A model generated the notes under the pieces. The model made no database searches. It saw only the letters and a program-made list of their open reading frames with translations, and was not told the origin of the DNA. From Paramecium sonneborni (lineage: Eukaryota > Ciliophora > Oligohymenophorea > Peniculida > Parameciidae), in NCBI GenBank assembly GCA_905182985.1, contig CAJJDN010000008.1, positions 329,740 through 393,739 of the forward strand: a DNA stretch of 64,000 nucleotides, given 5' to 3'. Shown one piece after another: positions 1 through 10,777 of the stretch (its first letter is position 1; every line of letters starts with the position of its first letter). The translations under genes and the position numbers were made by a program.

Positions 1-1071
1 GAAATTTCACAAACTTCCAAAACTTCTAAAAGTTCATTAAGAAACATAACTTCTTTGGCTGAATTAGCAAATGGCCAATATCTTAAAAGTCCTTCAACTA
101 AGAATGTTGCTAAAGTAGGATCTTTAGATAAAAATAACATTGAGCATCTTAATAATTATTCATGATAAAACTAACAAGTTTGAACTTTATGTAGAGGAAT
201 AATGACTGTTTTAAAGAATATAACGTGTTCTTCTCTTAATGGAACAGCAAATCCACTAATAATACTTGCTAATATATCTAAAAGTTCAGCTGCTCCATTA
301 AATTTATAAGTTTCATGAATCAAAGTGTAGAAACAATCATTTATTGCTTTTCTAATCATTTTTCGTCTTGGAACTAATTTTGCATAGAGCCTATGTAAAA
401 TGTTTTTTAAGTATTCTCTTTCTCTAGGTTCTTCTGAATCAAATAATTCAAGGAATTCTTGAATAAAAGAATGAGTGATGAAAATCTATAAAAATTTATA
501 AAAGAAATACTTTAAGTGATTTTACATCAGGCTATTCATTAACAATTAATTATAAGAAATATTCATAAACAGGCTATAGATGAGTCCAGGCTGGATCAAT
601 AAGTTACTTTGTTTTTAATAATAAAATAAATTACATCATCATCTTCCATTCCTATTTCTCCATTAGTTGCTGTTTTCTTTAATATAGGTAAAGGTCTAAA
701 AATATTCTTTTCAATCATTTCTATAATTAAATCTAAATGTGGGACAACTAAATTAGTAACAAAATTAGGCTCCTTTAATAAATCAAATAATTCTTATAAG
801 TATTGTGAACGTTCCTATTTTTCTTTAACATTTTTTGTGTCATCATTAAAATCATAAGGTTAAGAACAGAAATGTATTTTCTTTAAAAATTAATCTCTAA
901 TGTCTTTAGGCACATGTTTAGGATCTGTTACTCTTGCCATATTTTGAACCATTTATGGAGGAGCCTTATAATTATATATCTTATTACTCTTGGTTATTAG
1001 GTTGTAGGGTTTGGCTAAGCTTATTATCTTCCTGTTGCTGTTTATTTTGAATTAGCTGTCCTATTTTGCAT
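1..1071 (-). CDS. PP2A regulatory subunit B56 (B'), 3' end beyond the window
   Basis: Regulatory B56 subunit that would direct the protein phosphatase 2A holoenzyme to its substrates. The translation carries family signatures: a DIRDQFLKKI...FCSQPYDFND entry segment, [36 protein letters not shown], and [18 protein letters not shown] followed by [15 protein letters not shown], which runs off the window edge. Three short introns restore frame: 965-987 (23 nt), 607-634 (28 nt) and 486-510 (25 nt). The start at 1071 gives a short Q/P/T-rich N-terminus spliced onto the conserved core. It is divergent from the Kelch gene, with 51 bp between starts. The family is near certain; the exact start is inferred. 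Confidence 0.93.
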
Positions 1072-1122
1072 TATTTTTATATTTGATTTTGATTAAAAAT
1101 GTGTTTTGAATATTTATATTAG

Positions 1123-2291
1123 ATGATTTAATAATAAAGTGATCTCTTTTCATTTACACCAATACTTTAATCAACATCCTTAGATGAAAACTAATTACCT
1201 TCTTACTCAACATATACATATGATTTATATGAGAAAAAATTTAGAAGGACATCTAAATTTGTAAATTTTGATTAATTGAACTATGTTCCATTTTATGCTG
1301 CTTCAATCAAGATTTCAAATACAAATGATTTCTTAATTACTGGAGGAGCAGTTTTATTAGAAGATAATCAAGATTAGTATTAAACAACTAATTTTTGCAT
1401 GAAAATATCTCTAAATTAAGATAGCGTATTAATATCATCTTTTGATTCAATAACATAAACTTAAATATTGCCATCAATGATATATGCAAGACACAATCAT
1501 AAGATTTATGAATTGAGAGAAAATGATAAACGAGTTTTTATTGCTGTAGGTGGGTAATATATAAATAGTGAAGAAATTGGTATTTTGAATTTTTGTGAAA
1601 AGTTAGTTGAAGGATCTAATTAATGGGTTGAAATAGCACCCTTATCTAAAAAAAGAACAGGATTTTCAGGATTTGTATAAAATAATAAAATTTATGTTTT
1701 CTGTGGAGTCTCAGGGTTTAATGAGAAAAAACATGAAATTATTCCACTTACTCAAATTGAAGTTTATGATCTAACAAAGGACTTATGGGAATAATTTAAA
1801 TATAAATGTCCTTTAGGAATCTTAATAGGATTAGATTCTCTTTGTTTACCTATTAATGATACAAAAGTGTTAATTTTAGGGGGATCAAAAGAATAGAGTG
1901 CAGATTAAATTTTGATTTTAGATTAGGAGAAAAAAGCATTTATAAAACATTCATAAAAGTTAACCATTCCTAAAGCTAAATGTTTTGGAAAGTTTGCTAG
2001 AAAAGTTTTAACTAAGAAAATCATTCGTGAAGACAGTAATTTTTATAAAATATTAAAGACTAAGAAATTATAAATGAAGAATAAAAAGATATTATAATAA
2101 TTTTAGGTGGAAATACTAATGAATTAGATTTAGAAATCTATTAATTGTTAGATGAAAATGAACTATAAATAAAATTACTTTAGAAATATGATTTTAATGA
2201 TGTATTGGATTAAGATTATGAAATTAACGGTCTTCCTAATAAAATTTCATGGAATTTTGTATTTAAGAGTTTACCAATTCTAACAGAATGA
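1123..2291 (+). CDS. Kelch-repeat protein
   Basis: Predicted 381-residue protein built of degenerate Kelch blades: glycine doublets recur in LITGGAV, FIAVGGQ, YVFCGVSG, VLILGGS and IIILGGNTNE, spaced roughly 45-60 residues apart. Kelch propellers usually bind protein partners; none can be named here. One 23-nt intron at 2036-2058 (GTAAT...AAAG) restores frame so that the last glycine-doublet blade follows correctly. After its removal the coding length is exactly 382 codons ending in TGA. Many TAA/TAG codons fall at positions where Gln is unremarkable. The start is the first ATG after the short divergent promoter shared with the B56 gene. Confidence 0.85.
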
Positions 2292-2399
2292 TAAAATATA
2301 AATTCATGTTATGAATTATTTGAAAAATAATAATTAAGAATAAAAATAAATATAATTTCATTCCTCATCGCATAAGGATCTTTTCTTTAATAAACTGTG

Positions 2400-3280
2400 A
2401 CTTTTTTTGCTGATGTTTTTCTAAATAACTAAAAAAAAATTAAATATTAAAATGATACTAAATTTAAAATTGGCAAGAAAAAAATTTCAGAATTATGATA
2501 CAAATTATAAAAAAATTAAAGTTAAGAATCAGAAGCTTTTAATGACGTTTCAAAAATGTACCAAGATATTTTTTCTGTAAAATCTGGTTAAGTGAAAGAT
2601 CCTGCGTTTAAATAATATGATTAAATAGAAAAGGAGGATAAATCAAATAACTTAAATCCAAAGTGAATTCTTATTTATCATAATTATCAATGACCTTTAA
2701 TATATATTACTGATAAATACTGAGTATAAAAATGTATTTCTTGATGCAGTTGTCATCTTTAATAAAAAAGACCAAGACAGTCATCCTATTTGTTGTAGTT
2801 GCAAAAAAAAAGAGTAGAGTGTTTTAAATTTAAACTTCTAAATTATATTAAAATCCATTGACAGTATGTTCAACTTCACTTCTAAAGAAAATAATTTTTC
2901 CACCATTGGCAACACTTTCAGTCCAAGAATTTACTGTTGAGAGGACCAAAGTTATCAGAATCATTAACTGGTATCATTATGTGACTTGTATAGTTTTTAG
3001 CAATTCTCACTCATGTTGGTTTGTATTTGTGAAAAAAGTTTATGTCATCTTCCTAAAATTAAAGATTAAGTCTTCTAAATTTGCTTTTTGTATAATTCTT
3101 ATCTAGATTAACTGAAGATTATGTTTATTTTCCAAAGCAATATTCATGAATATTAGGCCAATCTCTACCATTTTAAATGTGATCATAATCATCACTACTA
3201 GAAAAACTTTTACACATAGAATTAATAAAGGCAAAATAATGAATTAGTAATAATATTATTAAATTAATTTGATTCGACAT
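2400..3280 (-). pseudogene. Decayed alpha-carbonic anhydrase-like gene
   Basis: The start at 3280 opens a hydrophobic signal-peptide-like stretch (NLIILLLIHYFAFINS). Alpha-carbonic anhydrase landmarks follow in order: NGRDWPNIHEYCFGKQTQSS (compare NG.DWP...C.G..QSP), SEVEHTVNGFQYNLEV, MTVLVFF, GSFTQPDFTEKISWYIFE and SLKASDSQL. The catalytic zinc ligands are lost: by position the FHFH pair reads FFR and the LEMHIVH histidine reads Gln. The frame is also broken, with an in-frame TGA just after KYKPT, a further shift before the EHTVNG segment, and a third change before GSFTQPDF that a 41-nt intron could explain. The 3' limit is uncertain and abuts or overlaps the Kelch gene 3' end. It is either a pseudogene or a noncatalytic CA-related gene with misread introns. 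Confidence 0.7.
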
Positions 3281-3428
3281 TAATAATATTTATATAGGAA
3301 TTTCATAAAATCCAAGCTTAATGACGGAACTAAAATGATTAATAAAGATTAGATAAATTTTAAAATATATTATATTACATTTTCAAAATATGACGCATTC
3401 CTTGCATTACTGACATCTTTATTAATTA

Positions 3429-3939
3429 TCACATGGCTTACTATATTCTTAAATGTATCTCTACATGAATTATATATATTTGGGCCAAATCGTATCCCCT
3501 AAACTAGTATTTAGATTTACTATATGATTTAATTTCTGAAATGTTAATCAATTATTTAGCTGCCTAAGATAATTCAGCTGCCAATTGAATACTAGCATCA
3601 ATCAAATCAAAATATCTATGATATAAGTCTATGATATCTCTATCAGTGTATGGCTATTACTTTTTGGCAATATCATATAAAGCATTTGTTTTTTAGAGAT
3701 AATCAAATGCAAGGATCTATCTTCCTGCCTTAATTATTATTGATTTACCCTACACTACCCTTAAGTACGAAGCAAGCTTTCTCCATCCTTTTTTAATCAA
3801 GTAATTGTACAGCGAGGTACAATTCTTGTAATTATTTCTCAAAGGTCATGTTGATAAACTTTGAGATGATGGATACATATATTTCTTCACTTCCATACTC
3901 AATCTTTCCTTGCTCATAATTTATAGTTTTATAATCCAT
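3429..3939 (-). CDS. HPt-like (histidine phosphotransfer fold) protein without the phospho-His
   Basis: Predicted 161 residues. A 25-nt intron (GTAGGG...TTAAG) lies between LKGS and AGRQ; removing it gives the core ACFVLKGSAG followed by a helix LAFDYLQKTNALYDIAK and a C-terminal helix IIDLYHRYFDLIDASIQL. HPt domains of phosphorelays have the pattern AHxLKGSxxxxG; here the phospho-accepting His is Phe, so phosphotransfer chemistry is not expected. After intron removal the length is exactly 162 codons including TGA. It could be a structural adaptor or a regulator that sequesters partners. The HPt assignment rests on the LKGS signature and helix pattern, not on a profile search. Confidence 0.6.
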
Positions 3940-4030
3940 TTTATTAAAAATATATTTATTATTATTTTGATCTAAAGTTTAATTGATATTAATTTCTAAC
4001 GACAATATAAACATTATCTTATTTTCTAAT

Positions 4031-5549
4031 ATGAGTTGGATAACAATTAATAGTTAAAATGAAGGACCTGGAGGTCGATGGGGACATAGTAGCATTTCAT
4101 TAAATGATAAATTATATATATTTGGAGGTTATGGTATAAATTTAGAAATAATTTTAAGATGGTAATTATCTAAATGATTTTTATTCCTATGATTTTGATA
4201 ATAATTTATGGCAAAATATATAAAAAATTGGTTAGGTACCAGAACCAAGATCAAATCATATTATGTTTATCAATAATGGAAGTATTTATATTTAAGGTGG
4301 TGGAGGTATTTAGAAAAATCGATTTGGAGATCTCTATTCATATAATAATTCTACTTGGATTAAATAGAATATTAATTTAATACCTAGAACTTATCACACA
4401 GGTTGTGTTGGTGATAATAAATTATTTATATTTGGAGGAGAATCAGGCAAAGATTTAGATAAATTAGAAATAGTTGATTTGAACAGCTATACTCAATGTA
4501 CTGTTTAAATTCAATCTTAAGAAAAGCCAGAACCAAGACGTTTTGCAACTCTTAACTATTTTAACAAGTAATTAATTCTAATTGGAGGATGTACATAATC
4601 TTATAATCCTACACCATCAATCTACATTGCAAAATTTAAAGAATAAGAAAATAATATCAGCATCTCATGGTCTTAACTCAAAGTTTCTTTTTCTAAATGG
4701 GGCCACTCATGTATTCTATTTGATGATTTGTTTTATCTATTTGGAGGGAGAGATGATAAAGATTCTGATGATCTCTACTCTTTTGATTTATAAAACACTA
4801 AAATTGAAATCATAAAAAATGAAAAAAAAGTTAAAGCAAGAAGAAAACATAGTGCATCTATTATTGGAAATTCTTTAGTTATATATGGAGGTTTTAATGG
4901 TAAATATTAAAGTGATTTATGTTTCTATGAATTACCACTTGTTAATACAGTGCCCCTTTCTGTTGAATTGCCTTCTAAACCTTATGTAGAAATTCCATAA
5001 TACTAATTTGAAAACTATTTTCAATAAGATGATGATGGAGTCTATTTTTATGATGATTAATATGATTGTTTAATCTAAACAGACGAAAGGTGTTTTGGTG
5101 TCAATAAATCTATTCTCATTAATTCATCTGGATATTTTAGAGAACTTTTCTATGGTGATTATGCTGAAGGTTAATTACTATAACTTAATCTATCATATGT
5201 AGACCATATTGCTTTTGCTATTGTTTTGATTTTCTCTTATAAAAATAATTTAATACTCCCTATTTTAAATAAAGAAGAGCTTTTCAGGTTATTGGAATTA
5301 TGTGATTATTTAGATATGATACAATTAAAAGAAAAAACTTAATATTATATAGCTTAAACTGTGGATAAAAACACATTATAAGAAATATATAATCTCTCTA
5401 TTGAACATGAAAATAATTAGTTATAAAATTTTTGCGCTTTTAAAGTTTCGAAATTGAAAATGCCACTTTAAGAAATTGACAATATTTAAAGTTAATAAGT
5501 AAATATCATGAAAAAAATAAGAAAATTATCAATCGTAAATGAATAATGA
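4031..5549 (+). CDS. Kelch-propeller protein with C-terminal BTB-like region
   Basis: Predicted 497 residues. A 25-nt intron after GGYG (GTATAAA...TTAAG) restores frame. Six Kelch blades are visible: YIFGGYG, YIQGGGG, LFIFGGESG, LILIGGC, YLFGGRDD and LVIYGGFNG, each followed by D-L-Y type strands and GxWxxxx elements such as RWGHSS and KWGHSC. The last 160 residues hold a BTB-like core (CLIQTDERCFGVNKSILINS, then YFRELFYGDYAEG) and a helical tail. Kelch-BTB proteins commonly act as Cullin-3 substrate adaptors, although in those the BTB is usually N-terminal. Coding length after splicing is exactly 498 codons. Confidence 0.85.
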
Positions 5550-5593
5550 TTAATTTTTATATACTTCTATGAAATTAATTATATAATTTAATT

Positions 5594-6055
5594 ATGGAGA
5601 ATTCTTGGAAATTAATCATAACAAATTCATATTACGATGCTGAAGCAAACCTAGTGAAATACTTTACAAAAGGATTAGGAATTGAACTATAAATTATAAA
5701 TGTTGAATATCTCTTTCTTTTTAAATAAGGAAACTTGCCCCTATTAATCATTGGACCAAAGGTATTTTAAAAAGGAGAAATTTCTAAATTTATTGTAAAT
5801 GTAAAGATTATCTAATATAAAAGGAATACTTGAAAAATTGTGAATAAAATTATGAGCAATATTTTAATCTGTTTGATAGTTGTTATCAAATGCTTTAAGT
5901 AATTGAATATTTTATGTGGGCTGCTCCTACTACTATATTGTACTAATACAAAGATCAGTATAGTATATTTAATCCTATTAACAAATATTATTAATGTTGC
6001 TTCCTCATAAACCAAAAGAAGAAATTTAAGAAGCTAAATTATCTTGATGTGAATA
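5594..6055 (+). CDS. Possible GST/thioredoxin-fold protein, poorly resolved
   Basis: The N-terminus (MENSWKLIITNSYYDAEANL) followed by GNLPLLIIGPKVFQKGEIS resembles the N-terminal thioredoxin-like half of glutathione S-transferase or EF-1-gamma-type proteins, where a G-x-x-P-x-L strand precedes a turn and a helix. A 23-nt intron (GTAAAGATT...AAAAG) restores frame into a helical part containing NYEQYFNLFDSCYQMLQ. Beyond about 5945 I could not choose between frames; one reads PHKPKEEIQEAKLS before a TGA near 6050. No active-site residue can be assigned. The 5' half is probably a real gene; the end and the family are guesses. Confidence 0.35.
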
Positions 6056-6157
6056 ATGTTAATAATAAGGCTAAGATAAATCTTACTATTATTCAACATT
6101 GGGTTAAAATGCAGCATGAAAAATAGCAACCTATCAACATATTATATATCTTTTGTT

Positions 6158-6475
6158 ATGTTATCTTAAAGTCTATTGTGTTCAACATTAGATATTCACT
6201 ATTAGTATATAATTATAATAAAATAGTATAATCAAATTCTTAAATCTGAATTGAGAGAATTAATACAATAAATGACATTGAATTTAGAATAACCTTTTTA
6301 ACTTGATCCTATATAAGGTATCAAAGATTCTGTGGCATAATATAATTAATAATTAGACAAGCTAATATAAATTAATCAAAGTTAAACTCAAAAAAGGAAT
6401 TCTCACTAACTAATTCTTCAAATTATATCATTATCATTATTTACTTATGTTTTATTTACAAATGACTTCAAATGA
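6158..6475 (+). CDS. Hypothetical protein with C-terminal hydrophobic tail
   Basis: An uninterrupted 106-codon frame ending in TGA. It is Gln-rich and largely helical (SELRELIQQMTLNLEQPF, then KDSVAQYNQQLDKLIQI) and ends in the hydrophobic stretch LILQIISLSLFTYVLF, which could be a tail anchor. The overall plan (helices plus tail anchor) is SNARE- or tethering-factor-like, but no diagnostic residue is visible. It may instead be the 3' exon of the gene just upstream, since the intervening 100 bp is unresolved. Confidence 0.4.
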
Positions 6476-6847
6476 GTTGTAATTAATATTATAATAAATT
6501 AATGACGTAAACTTATACTTTATAAAATTGAATAAATAGATGCAAAAGTTCATAACTTTATTAAGCATCAAAAATTCTTTTCTAAGTATATACTTTAAGT
6601 ATGTATGACCTTTTAAATTCATTATTTTTAAATTGCTTCAAAAAAAATTGGAAAATTCTTCATCAGAAAACTTTGTCTCCAATATAATCTTTATATATCA
6701 GAAATTATCAGATTTATTATTATTATCATAATTTGCATCATCAGAATTAATGCATAATTTTCTGCATTTTCTGATCGTATATATATTCAAAAATTTTCTA
6801 ATTAAAACTCATTAATTTATAAATATACATTCAGCAAAAACAAAAAA

Positions 6848-7051
6848 ATGACTGAACAACTTAACAATCAAACCTAAATCACATTGATGACTGAAAGATA
6901 TAATGAATAATACGAAATTAATAAAGAAACAGAAATCAAAATGCAAAAAGGATTAAAAAAAGATTTGACTGATTGTGTCACAAAAGTGGTTGGAGAAGTG
7001 GCTATGAAAGTTTGCTTTGCTTTAACAGTTGCTTTTTGTGTTGGATGTTGA
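6848..7051 (+). CDS. Small hypothetical protein, 67 residues
   Basis: A short intronless frame preceded by an A-rich tract and ending in TGA. The N-terminal half is polar (MTEQLNNQTQITLMTERYNE), followed by a basic patch (MQKGLKKDL) and a hydrophobic Cys-containing C-terminus (MKVCFALTVAFCVGC), suggesting a tail-anchored or membrane-dipping micropeptide. Its base composition is clearly less AT-rich than the flanking DNA, which supports coding. No family recognised. Confidence 0.55.
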
Positions 7052-8178
7052 AAACTCATCCAATAAAATTTCTTTTCTTGACTTTTATTTTTGTGTTTAT
7101 AGCATTTTAAACCTTAACAAAAAAAACTATTTCTTATCAAAATAATCAATGATATTTGTTGGAGGAAGAATAACTTCCTTCTACATATATTTTTTAATTT
7201 TTTCTCTTTAATATAAGACTTATGAAAAATTTATTGTATAACAGATTTATTGCTTTTGTAAAGTTATACAGTCTAAAATTGAAATAAAATATGCTTGTTT
7301 GAATATTACTAATATATTTTTTAAATTCTTAAATTTTATTTCCTGAAAACATTTCCAGCCTTAATTTTCAATTAAATATTTTTCATATCCCTCTCATCCT
7401 CTAATATATAGTTTTAGTAAAAAATCATTAATTTTAAAAATTTAAAGGAATCATTCTATATTATAATATTGATCTAAATTCTTATGAAAGTGCACCAGAA
7501 GAAACTATGAAAGGTTACATTATATATTTTTATATTCAATTTTTATTAGAACTCTTAATCTTTCAAAAACAAAAATATGCCTCAAATAAAAATTTATTTA
7601 ATCAAGCTGGGTATTATTTCATAAATAATTCAAATTACTAAAAATCTCAATATTGAAATAATACTTAACATAATCAACGCTCTAAAGAGACTAGAATAAA
7701 TATCAGAGAGCGAAATATATTTTATTATAACATTTCATCTGAAATTCATTTTGGCCCTTTTTTTTATTGAAACTATCTCTTATGTTTTCTTTAAGTAGAG
7801 AGTATATCTATTATTTAATCTTTTCAAAATATTTCATTAGTCATTCTATTTATCTTCTTCAATTTTAAAAAAATCTAAATAATCTACTGAAGAAAACAGA
7901 GAAAAATTTTTCACTATATTTATTAAATCATGATTGATTAGCTTTAAAAATAGATATTTTTTTTAAATTCTACATAATAATTTATTTTGAGATAATTTTT
8001 ATCTTTATTTATCCAAAATCATTTGAAATTTTTACAAAAAATTTCATAAACTAAAAAATATTTTAATAAACAAAATTTAGGTATATTTACAAAAGAAAGG
8101 TAATATATTTTAGATAATCAAATTATTACTTTAAATTATCTCAAGTTTAATTCAATATTTATAAATAAATTAGATCAA
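7052..8178. other. AT-rich stretch without a recognisable gene
   Basis: About 1.1 kb of extreme AT content with many homopolymer runs. Short TGA-limited frames occur on both strands but none shows a conserved motif, balanced composition or a plausible start. It may be long intergenic DNA or a degraded gene. I see no tRNA, repeat or promoter signal here. Confidence 0.5.
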
Positions 8179-8535
8179 ATGAAGAGATATATTGTGAATT
8201 AATCAGTAAACAATTTAGACGTTGCCAATTTAAAAAATACAAATCGTTTTATAAAATTTATCCATAATTTTACTAATTATCAAATGCAGTACATAATTGA
8301 TGCTTAACACTAAAACAAGCAAAATATTAATCTTGATATTAGGGCTTCAAGTATTGATAAATTGTTTTGAGAATAAGTGGAAAATGCTAATAATAACGGA
8401 CTCTTAGTTTTTCCTAAAATTAAGACTTAAGTTAGCTTATTATTGTTAATATAATATAGATATATTAGAAAAAAGATTTAAAATCATCTAAATTTGATTT
8501 CAGAGATTAATTAATCAAATTTATATTCACCTTGA
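8179..8535 (+). pseudogene. Interrupted ORF (single in-frame TGA at 8368-8370)
   Basis: An ATG at 8179 opens 63 codons (MKRYIVNQSVNNLDVANL...), then a TGA; the same frame continues for another 54 codons with equally gene-like composition (ENANNNGLLVFPKIKTQV). There is no GT...AG pair around the TGA that would remove it in frame. It is either a decaying gene, a sequence error, or two unrelated chance frames. No family recognised. Confidence 0.3.
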
Positions 8536-8808
8536 TCTTCGCTATGCTAAAATAAATAAAAAAAGCTAAAAAACTAAAGTTACTTCAATAACCCCACACT
8601 CATAATAAGATTCTTATTAGGAGCGATAAAAAAATGTCAAATTATAAAAAAATTTTCATCACTCAATAGATTTAAATTCTATAATCTAGACGTATAATCA
8701 TATATCATTTAACTAAAGCGATTAAGAACATAATTGTATGTATTTGTGTTATTTTTAGAAGTTTGTGATATAACTGAAAATATAGATAGAGTTTATTCGC
8801 TTTAATTT

Positions 8809-9487
8809 ATGACTAACAATGAGGAAAAATAATAATCTAAAGCTTAAAATAATGAAAAGATGAATTAAATTCGCAAAATAGTGAAGGAAAAGAAGGATGT
8901 AAAAAGAAATAAGAAAAAAACTAGAGAAAAAGGTTTTTCTTTTGAGGAAGATTAACGATTGCTCAAATATATTTTAAAGAAAGGACCAAAATTTCAAAAG
9001 TTTTCAAGATAATATCCAGGAAAAACAACAAACATGTTAAAGAATAGATATTATAAATAACTAAGATTTGTTTGGGAGGTATATGATTTTATATATAAGT
9101 TAATACTAACATTTGAATTTTACTCCTTTAAAGCACCCTTAAAACACCGAAATAAAAAATGATTACCTAAGACTAGATGATTTGAAAGCCCTTTAATTGT
9201 TACAGAAGCTGAAAATTTACTCTCAAACTTTTTGTTTTTTCTATCTAAAAAATTTATTGATATCCAAATTATCTTTCAATGAGAGAAATCGTGATGAATT
9301 TTAAGGATTTGAAATTGATATTGAAATTATATTATTTTATTTTACAAAAAATTATTTTTAAATTCAAAAGGGAAAGCATTCTTTTTTATTTTTATATTTT
9401 CTAATTTGTGATGCATTTCTTTTAGCTAGATTTTAAAGAAAAATTTTAATAAAATTGTTTTAGTATTAACTTATAATATCTTTTTGA
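8809..9487 (+). CDS. Myb/SANT-domain DNA-binding protein
   Basis: A basic N-terminus (KIVKEKKDVKRNKKK) leads into a Myb/SANT repeat: GFSFEEDQRLLKYILKKG, PKFQKFSRQYPGKT, then NMLKNRYYKQLRF. This matches the helix pattern of a single Myb repeat with an acidic EED start and the K-N-R-Y-Y recognition-helix motif; the first Trp is replaced by Phe. Single-repeat Myb proteins bind DNA in the nucleus as transcription or telomere factors. Without splicing the frame stops at 9162; a 55-nt intron after VWE would extend it to 9487 through LRLDDLKALQLLQKL. The domain call is firm, the 3' half tentative. Confidence 0.75.
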
Positions 9488-10322
9488 AAAGTTATTACTA
9501 TTCAAATAATTATTTATTTTACAAAAGTTTCCCCCTAAATTTTTATGTGATTGATTGGATTATATCTATTTTGATATATTATTCTTCCATTTTGTTTAGG
9601 AAATTTAGTATAAAGAAAATTTAAAAAACAATTTACTTATAATATTTAATAAATTTCAGATATTTATTTCATATAAGGCAACAGCGTTTATTTGGCTAAT
9701 ACTAAATTTTATTAAAATTGATTTTTTTTACTTTTATTGACTAAATTAATTGTTTTAATTCATGATATACCATTCTAATAATGCGATTTAAATATTCATA
9801 AAGAGGAGAAACCTTAATTTAAAAATTTATGTATATCCTTCTTTAACACTCAATTATTGTTGCATTTTGTTTTTTACTTGATAAATAAATAATCAAATTG
9901 GTTTTTTAAGAAATAAAATTGTTTAATTTAACTAAAATGAAAAATAATTTGCTTAATAAAATTTTAATCAAGAAATAATAGCATAAGTGTTATATTATAA
10001 ATATATATATTTATTTTTTAATTAAGTTTTATTATCTTTTATTATTCATTAGTTCAGTTCTCACATAGAGTATGATGTAAAAATTAGATAAATCTTAAAT
10101 TTAATAATTGAAGTGAAAAAACGAACTTTTTGTAAATAATTTTTAATTATAATTTATTGCATCTAACAAGAATAGGTAGAAATTAATAATTGAGGAGAGA
10201 TTGGGTAGAAATATATAAATAAAAATTATTTTTAAATTTTGGTATAATTTGATAAGACTAACATAATATATAAACACAGAGTATAATAAATTCATTATTT
10301 TGATGGTTATTTTTGATTAGAT
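9488..10322. other. AT-rich intergenic DNA
   Basis: No coding frame or RNA gene recognised. From 9932 on it is the first copy of the duplicated segment described below. Confidence 0.5.
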
Positions 10323-10776
10323 ATGAATGAAATATTCTTTCCCTCACTCAAGGCAGGTGAAACTTCACTAACTATTTACTTTTTAGCCTAACTAATTCTT
10401 GTTGAGTTAATTTTATATTCTCTGCTGATAATTCCTTCTTCTTTACTCATTTTTCTTCCAACTTAAAGTGGAACATTAACAAAACATAGATCTTTCTTGG
10501 ATTTTAGTTTTGTTGAAGTACAGCCCATATATTATAAAATAATTTATGTTTTTTCAAGTTGTTTTGATTAAGATAAATACATGAAAACTTAATTTTATCA
10601 AATTAAATAGTTTGAATTCCAAAACGAGAAGAGAATTGTAGTAGTTAATATAAATTATAAATTATTTTCATTATAGTTTTTGAAGAGATAGTTTAAACAT
10701 TTAGAGTGAGTAAAGCGTATATCTGATTTTGACTATTATAAATTTAAATAAATATACCATTCAATTAATTAAAGAG
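9932..10776 (+). repeat. Copy 1 of an 845-bp direct duplication flanking an N
   Basis: The block from 9932 to the base before the N at 10777 recurs at 10778-11622 at a constant offset of 846, identical wherever I compared the two. A perfect long repeat butted against a single N looks like two overlapping contig ends joined without being merged, not a biological tandem duplication. Confidence 0.93.
10323..10709 (+). CDS. Hypothetical membrane protein, 128 residues (copy 1)
   Basis: A 129-codon frame ending in TGA. After a short N-terminus there is a long hydrophobic segment (LTIYFLAQLILVELILYSLL) running into IPSSLLIFLP, probably one or two membrane passes, followed by a soluble, aromatic-rich part ending KRQFKHLE. 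No family recognised. It lies wholly in the duplicated block, so this and the copy at 11169-11555 are probably the same gene counted twice. Confidence 0.4.
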
Positions 10777-10777
10777 N
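10777..10777. other. Single-N assembly junction
   Basis: One ambiguous base between two identical 845-bp blocks; best read as a scaffold join of unknown true gap length. Confidence 0.9.

Noticed and set aside
2559..2667. Plus-strand frame reading KMYQDIFSVKSGQVKDPAF
   Set aside because: It is antisense to the carbonic-anhydrase C-terminal region, which has recognisable homology; no homology or splice continuity on the plus strand.
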